Positions 9,637-21,215 of a stretch of DNA of 64,000 nucleotides are shown in pieces; within the stretch, counting starts at the first letter, position 1; each line of letters opens with the position of its first letter. This DNA comes from Acheta domesticus. Taxonomy: Eukaryota; Arthropoda; Insecta; Orthoptera; Gryllidae. Both the position numbers and the translations under genes were made by a program. A model generated the notes under the pieces. It worked only from the letters and a program-made list of their open reading frames with translations, was not told the origin of the DNA and made no database searches. The stretch is from contig JAHLJT010000631.1 of assembly GCA_031308135.1 (NCBI GenBank), positions 217,994,611-218,058,610 on the forward strand, written 5' to 3'.

Positions 9637-11725
9637 GTGGTGCTACAAAATGGCGCAGACTTTACCGTATTAGTTTTCTATTTCTTTTGGACTCGGTTAG
9701 TTATTCGGACCTAACACATATTCTTGCCGCTGCCATTTATCGCCGCACACTTTTTTGATATTTTAAAAAAAATTCGGTTTCCTAATAGTAGAACGCAAAT
9801 ATTATTTTAATAGTATTAAAGAACAGTAAAATCGCCTCCCAAATGGCAATTTTCTTCGAAACATTTGGAGCAGTTTTTAAAAAAAACGGCGTTTAAGCGT
9901 TACTGTAAATGCGAAAATTAAAGCTCTTTTTCACAGGAAACTTAAAAGATTTTTTTAAATTCCTTGGTATGAACTGGCTTTAGGGTGTTGTCCTATCCTC
10001 TCGCCAGCAGCCATCTATCGTCACTCAATGTACATTGTTTGAAATTTTTTCAATTGTTCGGCTTCCTAATAACAGAATCGAAATATTACCTCAAGAATAT
10101 TGAAGAAAAGTAAAAAATCGTCCTCAATGGCAATTTTCATTGAACAATTTGGAGCCGTTTTATAAAATGGTGTTTAACCCTCCGGTGGGCGCGCAATTGG
10201 TACATAAACGGGCGCATAGGAGCACTACATGCTGCCTCGACATGTCTTTCGCACCCTCGAAACATATTATTTAATTGAAGAAGGAAGAATGAAACCTTAC
10301 AACTATTCTTCATTGCATTTTAATCTTAATACAATTTACAAATAACAGAAATGTAGCTAGTTTTAGGTATAGAATAATAACAAAATGTTTCAGAAAACTG
10401 AAAACAATATATAATATAAAAAATAAAAATAAAATTAAATAGAAAGTTGTTATTAAACAGACAAATTAAGTAAATGAAACAGTCTACAGTTCTTAAACTT
10501 TAGAAAAGTAGGTTTTGAATAAGTCGCTTCCAGTTACTCAAAAAGATGCCTGATTTCTTCTTCTGTTACACAAGTTTCAGCAAAGAGAAACAAAAATAAG
10601 TCTGCAAGTAATAGAAAAAATAAAAGCAAAACGATTTTAATATCCTTGATTTGGCTTACAGTGATCAAAAATACATGTAAACAAACAATCTGAATTTGTA
10701 AAATGTTCATTTGTAAGAATAGTTACATGAGTGGGCCTTTTTACCTTCAAATCTTCTTTATGACTGAGACGGAGGAGGCAAAGGAACGGAGATTCCTGCG
10801 TTTCGTTTAGAATGTTGCCAAGTGAGAATACTGAAGCCCCCTGACATGTCAAATTGCCGTACTCCCTTTGAAAACAATAAAAACACAAAAGCAGAACAGG
10901 GTGCTGTCCCGCTCCCGCTAGGAGGTTAAACATTAGTGTACATGCAAAATTTGAAGCTTTTTTTCCATAGAAAATTATTGAGTTTTCGAAAAACATCATT
11001 GGAAGTCATTTGAAGCTCATTATCACACACATACAATAGTGTTTACAAATTGCTGAAAATGTGCATATTAATAGTGTGAGAGAGCTTTCAAAAACATATT
11101 TGTGTAATTTAAAAAAAACTAAAAAATACCCCAAATTCAACTTTGTGTCACATTAAAGAGTGTAATTAGCACTATCCGTTCTAAAAGTTTGAAGAAACAA
11201 TTTGGAGCCATTTACGAAAAAATGGCGTTGAGCTTATCTGCAAATGCGGAATTTTGAGCTAGTTTTCATAGAGAGAGTTGGGTTTGCGAGAAACATTACT
11301 TGATATTAATTAAAGCACATATACTCATAAATACAATAATGTGAACAAATTGCCACTAATGTAAATATTAAAGACTAGAGAGACAAGTCAAAACAATTAC
11401 ATTGTTGTAATTTTTGAAAAAACAAAAGAATATAGCAATATGGCGTTTATATTCTATCATAGAGTACATTAAGCATTATTCTTACCAAAAGTTTAAAGAA
11501 AATATTTGGAGCGGTTTTTTAGAAAATTTTGAAACTGTCTGGGAAGCTTCATGTAAAGTACCCCCTAATTTTATCGAATCTTTTTCAAAATCTCAGAACT
11601 TCGACTCGAGCCAGGTCGATAGGGGTTTCTTCAATTTGAAAAATATCCTACGTATGATTTAGGCGCCAGTAGTGTTCACAGATGGACAGACGGATGGGTA
11701 GACGGACGAGCGGACGGACGGACGT
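9637..11725 (+). repeat. Dispersed repeat X, copy A
   Basis: Begins near ACTAGTGGTGCTACAAAATG and ends in a GGAC-rich tract (11690-11725). It has no coding signature. A motif TTTGGAGCCGTTTTTNAGAAAA recurs inside it near 9864, 10148, 11201 and 11505, so the unit is built of diverged subrepeats. The same ends, motif and GGAC tract are found in copy B and, inverted and diverged, at 40078-41335, making X a real dispersed family. Classification unknown. Confidence 0.75.
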
Positions 11726-13228
11726 TTTGCTTTCAATTGTTTTTTTTCCACAAACGAGGGATTATGGCTACACCACGTGATAGTTTTTTTTCTTTTTTCA
11801 TTTAGCAACTAGATTTAGCCACTTTTTCGTTATCAGCGCCCGGCAATGAAATTTTTTCTGTCGAAAATCAGCCATTTTTTTCGCGCAGCATTACGTAACA
11901 TTCCCTATACTACATATAATACTCTGTTTATACGTAGGTATACGGGAAAGTGAAAATTATGTTCTGTAAAATTCAGCGTAAATGAATTATACCACTCCAC
12001 CCCTGAGGAGCTCAGATAGGAGATGGAAAGAGAATGAGGCGAACCGGAAAGCTAGCCCAGAGCTTTATGCATTCTATCTACTTTATTCAGTTCAATCCTT
12101 TAGTTTATATTGCGAACCACAATTTACCATTGAAGCACTTGCGTTACATGGGGATCAGCAGAAAAGGCCATAGCTTTCAGATGGCTGAACCTTCCCCAAG
12201 GACTGCGACTACGCGTTCGTCTGATCTCTCTCGATATTTTACCTCTTTTCCCTTTCCTCTCCCGCAGCCAAGACCTTAAGCTTCTTCGCCAGGAAAAGTT
12301 ACGACTTGTTCCAAGGCAATCCGCCCTCAAGAGAAAAACCTGCGGGGCAGGTATGAAATATTTTCCCATTACGATCTTCGCACAGGTAGAGAGGATTGAG
12401 AAAAGTCTATTTTCAAATAGTTTCCCATTATTTATGGATTGTGGGTGAGATAAGCGAAATGCTACGCTCGGAAAAATTTGTAATTTATCATGTCAATTTC
12501 AATGATTTGGAGCTATTTTGTAGTTTTCAGAGCACAATTCCACACAGTAGAGATAGAATTAAAGGCGTTTGGATTTGAAACATTCCTTTAAAATCGTCTT
12601 TTGTTTTCGGAGTAATGGTCTCATATCGTTTAAAAACATATGTATTAAACTAAAAATATCAAATATTGAATACTTATTTTCATTATTATTTGACGAAAGA
12701 AGTCGGAAGTTGATAACAATATTTTATTCATTTTCTAGTAGTTTACATTCAACATTCAATTTGAATACGATATTAAGCTATATTTTGCAAAATATTTTTT
12801 TCCTTTAGTAATTATATTAAATATTGAAATGCTGTTTGGAATTCAATATTACAATGTTAGTTGAAGTAAATTATTAATTTAATATTCGTGAAGAGACAGA
12901 GTGAAAAAAAGATCAAAATAATTTCCTTGATCTCTTTCCAGATTATTTTCCATTTAAATCTTGGAAGCATATGCTATCCTACTGCATACTCTACGCTGGC
13001 GAAAGAAAGGAATTAGTGTAATACGATTAGAGTAATCATATGAACCCATACTGCTAATTAAATATCTAAATTATTTTAGATTTCCTCTTGGAATAATTCC
13101 GACACATTTTAAATATTCCTTCAGACGCTCGGAATAATGCACTAATCTGTAGAGGAGACTTAGGTTATCTGGTCTACTTTTTTAACTAGTTCTAAAATGT
13201 TATTTACTTGATCTATACACCTTAAATT
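11726..13228. other. Duplicated AT-rich sequence without recognisable gene
   Basis: Present in both copies of the large block. A slightly GC-richer section (about 11990-12370) has short overlapping open frames, but the matching frames in copy B are broken by indels, so coding is unlikely. Confidence 0.5.
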
Positions 13229-13241
13229 TCACATGATATTT
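13229..13241. repeat. 13-bp target-site duplication, left of LINE
   Basis: TCACATGATATTT here and again at 18740-18752, flanking the minus-strand LINE. The single unduplicated version is at 29891-29903 in copy B. Confidence 0.95.
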
Positions 13242-13404
13242 TTTTATTAAAGCTTTTTAACTTCCTTAAGGAAGTTATTTGCTTTTCTTTAATTATACAT
13301 TTCATCAATACATTGGATTAATTTTACATTGTTGCTTTTAAATTAAGGAAAAAGTATCAACATTACAGTAAATTTCTTAATATTACAGTATTCTATGTAA
13401 AATC

Positions 13405-14310
13405 TTATATCTTTAGTTTACATGATAATAAAAAAGTATAAATATATTTCATACCTCTACTATTGGGTTGAGCAAGGAACATTTTGACATCTAGTGGTAA
13501 AAATATCTTAATCTTCTGTAGTTTTTTAATTAAATATACCCTTTCCTCTTTATATACTGGACATTGCCATATTACATGATTAATATCCTGATTATAGTAT
13601 CCACAATGACATGTTGGATCAGATATCAATTTAACTCTAAATAATGAAGAGTTTGAACTATAATGTCCAGCTCTACATCTGTTTACCATAGAAGCAAAAT
13701 CTCTCTCAATGGATTTTCCATGAAACCAAGGTCTCTCTGCTTCTTTATAATACGATGCAAAATATTCCTTGCTTTTGATGTTAGCTGCTTGCTTAATACT
13801 TTTAATAGTTTCTGTCATTGCATTTCTCTTAAAAATATAATGTAAATCAGTGTGAGGTATTTTTAGTTTTGAAGGTATCTTAGTTGTAGCTGTTTTTGCC
13901 AACAAGTCAGCCATTTCATTTCCACTAATTCCTTTGTGTGCTGGTATCCATGTAATTTTAACCTTAAAGTTGCTGTCTGCATGAAATTCCTTTAACTTCT
14001 TTTTAATGTCCAGTAAATAATAATTAGTCCTTATATTTACTGTCTTTTTTTCTAAAGTTAATAGCACACTAAGGGAATCAGTGTAAATATCAACATCTCT
14101 GTCTTTGTGTTCCAAAGCTATGTCCATTGCATCTCTGATAGCAATACATTATGCTGTGAATATTGATGCATATGGATGCAGACTTCTAATGACATTAACA
14201 TTGATATCAGGACAGACACATGCAGTGCCAACTGCTTTGGCATTCTGAACTTTACTTCCATCAGTGTAAATGGACATAGCCTGTGAACTGAGTTTTGATT
14301 TTTGAAATAA
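13405..14310 (-). pseudogene. LINE ORF2, RNase H domain
   Basis: Reading down the minus strand, YTDGS (first catalytic Asp) is near 14255, YTDSLS near 14080, and WIPAHKGISGNEMAD (last catalytic Asp) near 13900. Where the conserved Glu should follow IFTA, the codon is TAA (14151-14149), so the catalytic glutamate is replaced by a stop. The frame reopens at once and continues to 13405. A Cys/His-containing tail (CHCGYYNQDINHVIWQC) follows RNase H, as in many LINE ORF2 proteins. The domain would degrade RNA in RNA-DNA hybrids during second-strand synthesis. It is inactive here. Confidence 0.9.
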
Positions 14311-16150
14311 TTCATTAGGATTCTTTGGATTTCTCTCATTAACAATTCTCCATATTCTTTATCCGTGTCTATACGGTACATTAAGGTATCATAATTAAAT
14401 TTATAAAGTGGAAAGTTTTGATCAGCTAACACTATTTTTTCTAGACATATAATATTTTTCATACAATGCTGTAATACATGGACTTTTTTCCTTTGGTCCA
14501 TTGTAATATTTTTAAAGTAGTTTTGAATTCCTTCATATATTACTGAATTTTTGTGAGTAATACTCTTAATAAAGAATTTATTACATAAATATTTTACACG
14601 ATCCTCAATTCTCATTAATTTGGATTCAGCCAAAAGTACATTAGTGGGAGTGCTATTTCTATATCCTAGGGCTAGTCTAATTGATGTGTATTGTATCCTT
14701 TCTAATTTTAACTTTAAATTTTTTTGCTTGGGATAAAAAACAAAACAGCCATAATCTATTATAGATCTGACCAAACTCTTATAAAAATTTAGCAGGGTAA
14801 CAGGCTCAGCACCCCACCATGTACCTCTGAGAAATTTAATAATATTTATTGCTCTATAACATTTTTCTTGTATATATCTTATATGTGGCACAAACGTTTT
14901 TTGAAAATCAAATATAAGACCTAGGAACCGAACAGATTCAGCAATTTTATTCTAGTACCTCCAACACAAATCTCAGTTTCCCCAGGGAGTATGTTTCTTT
15001 GATTAAACGGAATAAAAACTGTTTTGTGAGATGAAAGCTCAATAAATAACTTAAATAACTCTTTTTTATAGTTTCAATAGAATCCTCCATTATTTGTTTA
15101 TCAATGCCTGGTCTTTTAGTTTTCATATAAATAGCAATATCATCAGCAAATTGAGATATTTGAACACACTCTGGAAGATCATTCATTATTTTAGATATAT
15201 ACAATGTAAATAAAGTAGGACTTGACACCCCTCCTTAGGCCACACCTTTATAAACATAACAAGCTTCATTCCCCATCATGCTAGTGTATACAAATCTCTT
15301 ACTGGTCAAAAATTTGTAAAATATTATCATGCCATCAGAGCATCCTATTTCAGCTAACATTTCCATAAGTAAATCACTATTAACATTGTCAAATGCTTCA
15401 CTTACATCTAAAAAAGCAGCAAGAACATCTTCTTTATGCATAAATGCATCTTCAACATATAAGTTTAGGGCAGTAATATTATCAGCACAAGACATACCTT
15501 GTCTGAACCCAGTTTGATTCTTTATTATTATATTATTTTTTTCTAACCACCACTTTAACCTTTCAGTTACCATTTTATCAAATAATTTACAAATGCATAA
15601 TGTAAGAGCCAAGGGTCTTAAAGTGCCATTTGCCTTATCAATGAAATGAACATATGTTTCCTTCCAACTGTTTGGGTAATTCTTTTCTAAATACATTCTA
15701 TTAAAAATATCTAAGAGAATAATGTGATATTTAACAGGTAAGTTAGCTAGTAATTCATAATTAATACCATCAATTCCAGGAGCAGAGTTTTTATTCCTTG
15801 TTTTCATAGCTCTGCTATATTCCTCATAGTTGAAGGGATTTTCTAGAAAGGGAATATATTGACAAACAGGTAGCACACTAGGATTTGTGGGAACCCAAGG
15901 TGGACATATTTTTGATCATGCATTTACCACCTTTTTTTCTTGTTGTAGATTTTCATGAACATTATTAGTCTTAATTTTGACCCATTTATTCTTGAAGATT
16001 TTTGCTTTATTCCATGTATATGTTAGATTGGAATTAATATTTATTGATTGTACAAAATTCCTAAAACATTCGCTTTTTTTCCGTTTGAATAGTCTTTTTG
16101 CACACGCTACATTCCTTTTATATTCAACTAGATCTTTCAATTCTTTGGTA
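14300..16150 (-). pseudogene. LINE ORF2, reverse transcriptase domain
   Basis: The piece 15876-15235 contains NKNSAPGIDGINYELL (fingers), IDKANGTLRPLALT, QTGFRQGMSCADN and AAFLDVSEAFDNVN (motif A). Then a TAA stands where the usual Gln of the GxPQG block is expected, next to GGVSSPTLFTLYISK. The piece 15228-14947 has QFADDIAIY, the FADD catalytic box. The piece 14891-14118 is the thumb and connection (IIDYGCFVFYP, RIQYTSIRLALGY). The frame changes at about 14947-14891. All standard RT blocks are recognisable in the right order, but at least one stop and one frameshift disable the enzyme. Confidence 0.9.
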
Positions 16151-16152
16151 AA

Positions 16153-17157
16153 TTACCATTTTCTGTAAGCTGCCTTTCTTAACCTTTTCATTTTATCACA
16201 TTCTTCATCCCACCACGGCACCGGATTTTGATAATTTTTATTAATTCTTTTTTTAAACAGAGGAGTGTTGACTTGAACAGCCTTTGTCACAATATCAACA
16301 AAGATATTGCATTTACCAGTACCAGTGGAATTAACATATTCTGGCATTCCAAATTGATGATAATTTTCTTCAAGATTTTTTCTCACTTTCTCCCAATCTG
16401 TTTTCTTTGTATGTATTTTAAATGTTTTCTTTTGATAGTACTTTTTTTCCACACATACATTTATATATAATGGGAAGTGGTCTGATCCCCAGGTTTCATT
16501 CCCAACTTCAACTTGAATTTGGTGTGCAATATCAGTTGTAGAAAAAACTAAATCAATGTTAGATTTAGCACCTGTAGTAAAGTCAACACAAGTAAGGGAA
16601 TTTGAATTATGCAGAAACAGGTTATGTGTGTTAGCACTATTATTTAATATGTTTCCATCTGCTTTATTAAGGCGACAGTTCCACAACTGACTGTGAGCAT
16701 TGAAGTCCCCCATGATTATACTTTTACTGTTAGGATAAGCATTTCCCATTATTGAGTCCCAATCTTCCTGGCTTAAATTATATTTTGGAGGTTTGTAACA
16801 AGCAATGATATTCAGGTTCTCTTTGATGTTAGTGATTGTAATTCCACATAGTTCACACGTACTGTATGGATATTTTAGATCTTTAATCTCTACAAAAGCT
16901 ATATTTTTCTTTACAATAAATATTATTCCTCCACCTCTTTGCTGAACCCTTTTCTTTTCTGACTATTACAAAACCTGAAAAATCAATATTACTTACACTA
17001 CTATTTTCTGCAAGCCAAGTCTCAACTCAATAACAATGTCCATATTTTCTAAGATCTTCTGCAGTTCCTCTGTTCTTCTGAGGATACTTCTTGTATTCCA
17101 AAATAATATTTTTAAATCACAGCTTGTGAATTTATGTTGACTTGGTCTTCCTGTCAT
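16153..17157 (-). pseudogene. LINE ORF2 start and AP-like endonuclease domain
   Basis: ORF2 can start at ATG 17157-17155, two bases after the ORF1 stop (17162-17160): stop and start form TAGCTATG. The early frame has LKILFWNTRSIL, the opening block of AP-type endonucleases. Later blocks are IIMGDFNAHSQLWNC near 16700 and WGSDHFPLYI near 16480, the latter holding the catalytic Asp-His pair. The first ~250 bases carry stops and frame changes and the ETW-type block is damaged. The nuclease would nick target DNA to prime reverse transcription. A basic linker (16140-15916) connects it to the RT. Confidence 0.85.
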
Positions 17158-17159
17158 AG

Positions 17160-18573
17160 CTAGTTTTTGTTTTCAATCTCTTCAGCTGATATATCAGACT
17201 CATGTTCAATGTTTAACAATTTTTTCATTATTGTAGTTAATCTTCTTTTAACATTTCTTTTCTTTATATGTCTATGTATCTCTTGTAACATGACAACTAA
17301 ACCAGGTAAATTGTCAGTGTATTGTTTGGCAAACATTGGAATGTCACTATATGCATGATCATAGGATTTGACAATAAAATCAAAGAGCACTTTCCATTGG
17401 GATGGGGAAAATTGAAATTAATGAGTCTGCAATTTGATTTTGTATTTCACTGATGTGTTGTACCAGATCTTCAGGTACTGAAAACGTTTTCACTTTCTTA
17501 TTAACATTCTGAGAACGTACTGGGATTTCATTACTATCTGAGATGCTGGAGTTATTTGATGAATGCAATCTTTGTCCTTTGTCCACCTCCTGGGTTCTGG
17601 GTGCATCCGTTTCTGGTTGAAGCTTATTTTCCACATTTTCCACATTTATTGAGGAAGAACTAGAAGAGTTTGTAAATTGTACCACTATGATTAATATTTT
17701 CTTGATACCCAGTAGGAGCATCCTTTTCATCCTCCATATTTTCCTTTTGTTTACTTTCCTTGCTTTTACTAGCAGCAGTCAAATTGTTCTCCTGCGCCAT
17801 AACCTGTACATCATTGCTTACATCAATATTCTTGTCATGACTCTCCATTTCATTAGGTTCCAAATGTACATTATCAGTTCTTAACTGGTCATTGCTTGAG
17901 CTTGTGCAATATTTGGCTGTGTGACCCTCTTGCTGACACAAGAAACAACTTATTTTATCTGTGGAGATGTACACGTAATACTTTGTAGAGTCATAGATGA
18001 CAGGCATATATTCAGGAAGCTTGTCTATTTCATTTGGTTGTAAATATATTTGCCTTCTGAAGCTTAAATATGTTGGTACCCAGGATTGTTTATACCTGCT
18101 TTAATATAGGTAATAGTTGCACTGGTGTTTATATCAAATTCTTTAAGTTTTTCAATAAGTATATAATTTGGTATAACTGGACAAACATTTGAAAATATTA
18201 CTCTTTTGATTTTAGTGACCAAAGGTCTTATTTCCAGCTCATGATTTTTAATTCTTATTTTGTTGCGACCTTCTGTAGTTACTTTATCTGCTATACTTGG
18301 ATTGGCGAGGTATAAACATATCCAACCTTGGGAAATACGAGACACATACCGTATATTTTCAGGTCCTACTATTTGTCCTATTGCTACTGTATATTCTTGA
18401 ATGTTTATTCCTTCCACAGAATCAATAATTATAGCACTTTCTTTCTTTGGAAACATGCTGTCCTGTAGTACATTGGCATACGATTTCTGTTGATGTTCTG
18501 ATGTCACTGTGTTTGTTTTCATTTCCTTCAGACAGTATCCATTATCACTGATACGTGGAAGGCAGTAAAACAC
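17160..18573 (-). pseudogene. LINE ORF1, Gag-like RNA-binding protein
   Basis: The frame 18573-18064 starts with Met and has a Gag-like region (SYANVL, then alternating strands around IGQIVGPENIRYVSRISQGW). It changes frame near 18060. The piece 18007-17660 holds a single zinc knuckle CFLCQQEGHTAKYC (CX2CX4HX4C) near 17950-17910. The remaining pieces (17730-17380, 17390-17160) are Ser/Asn/Glu-rich and lead to the TAG at 17162-17160. ORF1 proteins of this type coat element RNA. Broken by at least two frame changes. Confidence 0.8.
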
Positions 18574-18739
18574 TGCCCCCGCTACGTGTAAACTTTACTG
18601 TACTGTTTTTGATTGAGTCACTATCACTTCGAAAACAGATTGAAAAAAACAAAAACAAGTTTACTCACTTAACCTAAACTTGTCGGAACTCGCAGCACTG
18701 CACCGATCCGTACCTGACGGTGGCTCGCAACCGACTCCC
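18574..18739 (-). promoter_or_regulatory. LINE 5' UTR, probable internal promoter region
   Basis: The ~165 bases between the element's 5' boundary (set by the target duplication) and the first ORF1 Met. LINEs of this type usually carry an internal RNA polymerase II promoter here. I assign it by position; no specific promoter motif is proven. Confidence 0.5.
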
Positions 18740-18752
18740 TCACATGATATTT
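18740..18752. repeat. 13-bp target-site duplication, right of LINE
   Basis: TCACATGATATTT, identical to 13229-13241, followed by GAGAGAGGCTTTCCCC, which continues directly after the same 13-mer in copy B. Confidence 0.95.
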
Positions 18753-20283
18753 GAGAGAGGCTTTCCCCTTGTTGTGTGATATATTGTGAAAACAAAAAAT
18801 CATTGTGCTTACATGTATTGTCAAATATGGAATGTTTTATACTTTTGCAATAGGTCCAGTTAACCTAACCGGTAAGCATAATTAGATCGGAAATTGAAAT
18901 ATACTGTAAAAATGACATTGACATTTAATAGACCGCTTTAATGAAAAAAATCATTTTCCATACATTGCCATAACCTTTTTCACACATAAATGAGATCACG
19001 GGCCATGGACCGAGCGCCGTTTCCCAAAACGTGGCATCTAAAATTAAAACTTGAAAATAACAGTAGTAATGAATTAAGATAATAAAATTGTTAAGACGAA
19101 TATATTATGAAACATTCTATATTTAGTAATTGCAAATCTACAAATATTACTTACGAAAAATAAAATAAAGAGTAACTGGACCAGTCCACTTAACGAACCT
19201 CCGGCGGTCCAGTTAACACCACAGCACCTATTTTCTTTCTGTGTCCAAAAACTCACAAGCCGCGATGAATTATTAAAACAAAACACACTATTATAAAGCA
19301 GAAATACTAACAATTAATTTGGCTTGAATATTCTTGTTGTAGTTTGTTATTCAATTGCGACAAAAATGCAAAGAATAGTGATAGAAAAAACGTCGACCTT
19401 TCAGAATAAAAAATGCCTTACTGTACCGAACAAATGAAGGCTTGCAACATGTGATTGTGGCTTAGATTATCACCCCTGTCATCCTACAAATGTCATCCAA
19501 TGGAAAAGGCAGGAACACTTCCCACCAACATTCAAGAGCATGAACTACTTAATCTAACCGGCCCAATTAATCTAACCCTCGCCTATCTATACAATGTCAG
19601 TTGCTGAAAATAAAAAGTGTACAATTTTAGAAATATGAAGTGTCTAAAGCGTGAAGTCTTTGGAGTTTGTTCAGTGAATAACTTCTCTATACATTTTTAT
19701 TCAGATAAGTTATTAATTTTTATTATTCAAAAGAAATGTGTTTAACAAAGTTGAAATATTTCTAAAAGCCGAGAATTTTCACATAAAAGCCATGGAATGT
19801 ATTTCTAGAAACTACTGTTTCCAAATTTATGCTTCAAAATAAATTATTACAAAAGTCTTAGTTCATGGTAAAAGAGTTGGAATTTCTGTACAGTTTGCAT
19901 GTTATTAAACTATTCATTGCAATACAGCATTAATTTGTTTAAATGAGTTAGCACAGGTTTCACGGAGTGCTCTTTAATTAAAAATAAAATGCAGCTTCGC
20001 CAACTCTTGTAGCTTTTTGTGAATGCATGTATTATCTGAACTTCCAACCCCCACCTTTGGCTCAACACTGCACCGTGAAAGAGTGAAGAGGCAAACACTC
20101 GGTATCTGAGGGTCAAAATGCGATTGGTTGGATATGTGGTGATGTTAGGTGACACCTTTGGTGCGTGAAGCCTTTTCTAGCGGACGCGATAATTAATAAT
20201 TAAGTCTTTTGTTAGTAATGTGGATGATCTAAAATGGACATATTAACTACAATAATATTAATTCTGTAATTTTATTGATTTTC
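18753..20283. repeat. Duplicated region with TTAACCTAACC-type direct motifs
   Basis: Three clusters carry a motif of the type GTCCAGTTAACCTAACCGG in the same orientation: about 18850-18875, 19170-19220 and 19545-19580. The same clusters occur in copy B (about 29995, 30320 and 30700). Such half-sites are seen at ends of some pogo/Tigger elements, but here they are direct rather than inverted, so I do not call a transposon. No coding sequence. Confidence 0.45.
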
Positions 20284-21215
20284 TTAACCCGAGAAAGATG
20301 GCGTGGGGTCCCTTCTGACCCCACGTATCTTGCCTAGCTGCAGTTGCCTGATTTTACGAGTCAGAAGCTATACATTTCACATTCTTTTCACCACCATCTT
20401 TATCATTTGTTTGAATAACCACTTCGCGACAGCGCAACGGGTTCATTGAAGAGCGATAACAGTCGACCTATCGTGCAAAATGATCTGTCTGACCCCGCGC
20501 CACCACTTCCGTCGGCAGTGCGAAGAGCTTGCAGCAGTACTTTAGTCGTTCTGGTACATTGATAGAATTGTGTCAGAGTGAAGTGTATTGTGTATTTATT
20601 TGACATTATGAATAATTTGAGGAAAACTAAACTTTTGTGCTAAATACAGAAAACAAGTTTGTAAAGATCACCGCGATGTTTTGTGTAAACATGTAGTTAA
20701 GTGAGAAGAGTAATTAATTGTTGACTTGCAACACGTTCCTTTCCAATTTTAGATGCAATAATTCATTTGTAAATATCTGTGAAACCAATACAAATATCTT
20801 AAATTTCATACTTTTTCTAAGTTGTGTGTTTGACTTGGAACCATTTGTAATTAATTGTTTACTAATTTGAGAGAATGTTAGAGAATGTGAGACAATGTTA
20901 GAAAATTGAAACTATTGAATTTGCTGATACCTTTGCCATTGAAATATTCAGGAAAATGTAAATGGGGTCACTACATAAAATTAAAAGATAAATGATAATT
21001 TTGTCATTTTATTTTTTTCAATTCCTGATTTGCATGTTCGTTATAATAGTGCATTATGTTAATACTACCTTCTGAATGATTAATCTTAATTAAATAATTA
21101 ATTTCACACCTATTTTTTGCCAAATATAATTTTATAAAGAAATAACATAAGGGGTCAGAAAGCACCCCGCGCCACCTCTAACGTACTCCGACAAGCTCCA
21201 CCTCTCCAGGGTTAA
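20284..21215. mobile_element. piggyBac-like MITE with TTAA duplications, copy A
   Basis: TTAA at 20284-20287 and 21212-21215 flank a 924-bp non-coding element (20288-21211). The left end reads CCCGAGAAAGATGGCGTGGG with the inner palindrome CGTGGGGTC...GACCCCACG. The right end in reverse complement begins CCCTGGAGAGGTGG and then has GGTGGCGCGGGGTGCTTTCT and GACCCC. TTAA target choice and paired GGGGTC/GACCCC near the ends are typical of piggyBac relatives. No transposase, so it depended on another element. Confidence 0.8.

Larger units (their letters stand above)
13242..18739 (-). mobile_element. Non-LTR retrotransposon with RNase H, near full length, dead
   Basis: A ~5.5 kb element with exact 13-bp target duplications. 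On the minus strand it reads 5' UTR, ORF1 (CCHC knuckle), ORF2 (AP-type endonuclease, reverse transcriptase, RNase H), and a short A-rich 3' end. Two ORFs plus a C-terminal RNase H fit the I/R1/LOA group of LINEs; I cannot name the clade from sequence alone. The 5' end starts AGGGAGTCGGTTGCGAGCC. Stops and frame changes occur in both ORFs. It interrupts copy A of the large duplication; copy B has the clean empty site. Confidence 0.95.

Noticed and set aside
18846..19580. pogo/Tigger MITE
   Set aside because: The end-like words are all in the same orientation, so no terminal inverted repeat is formed.
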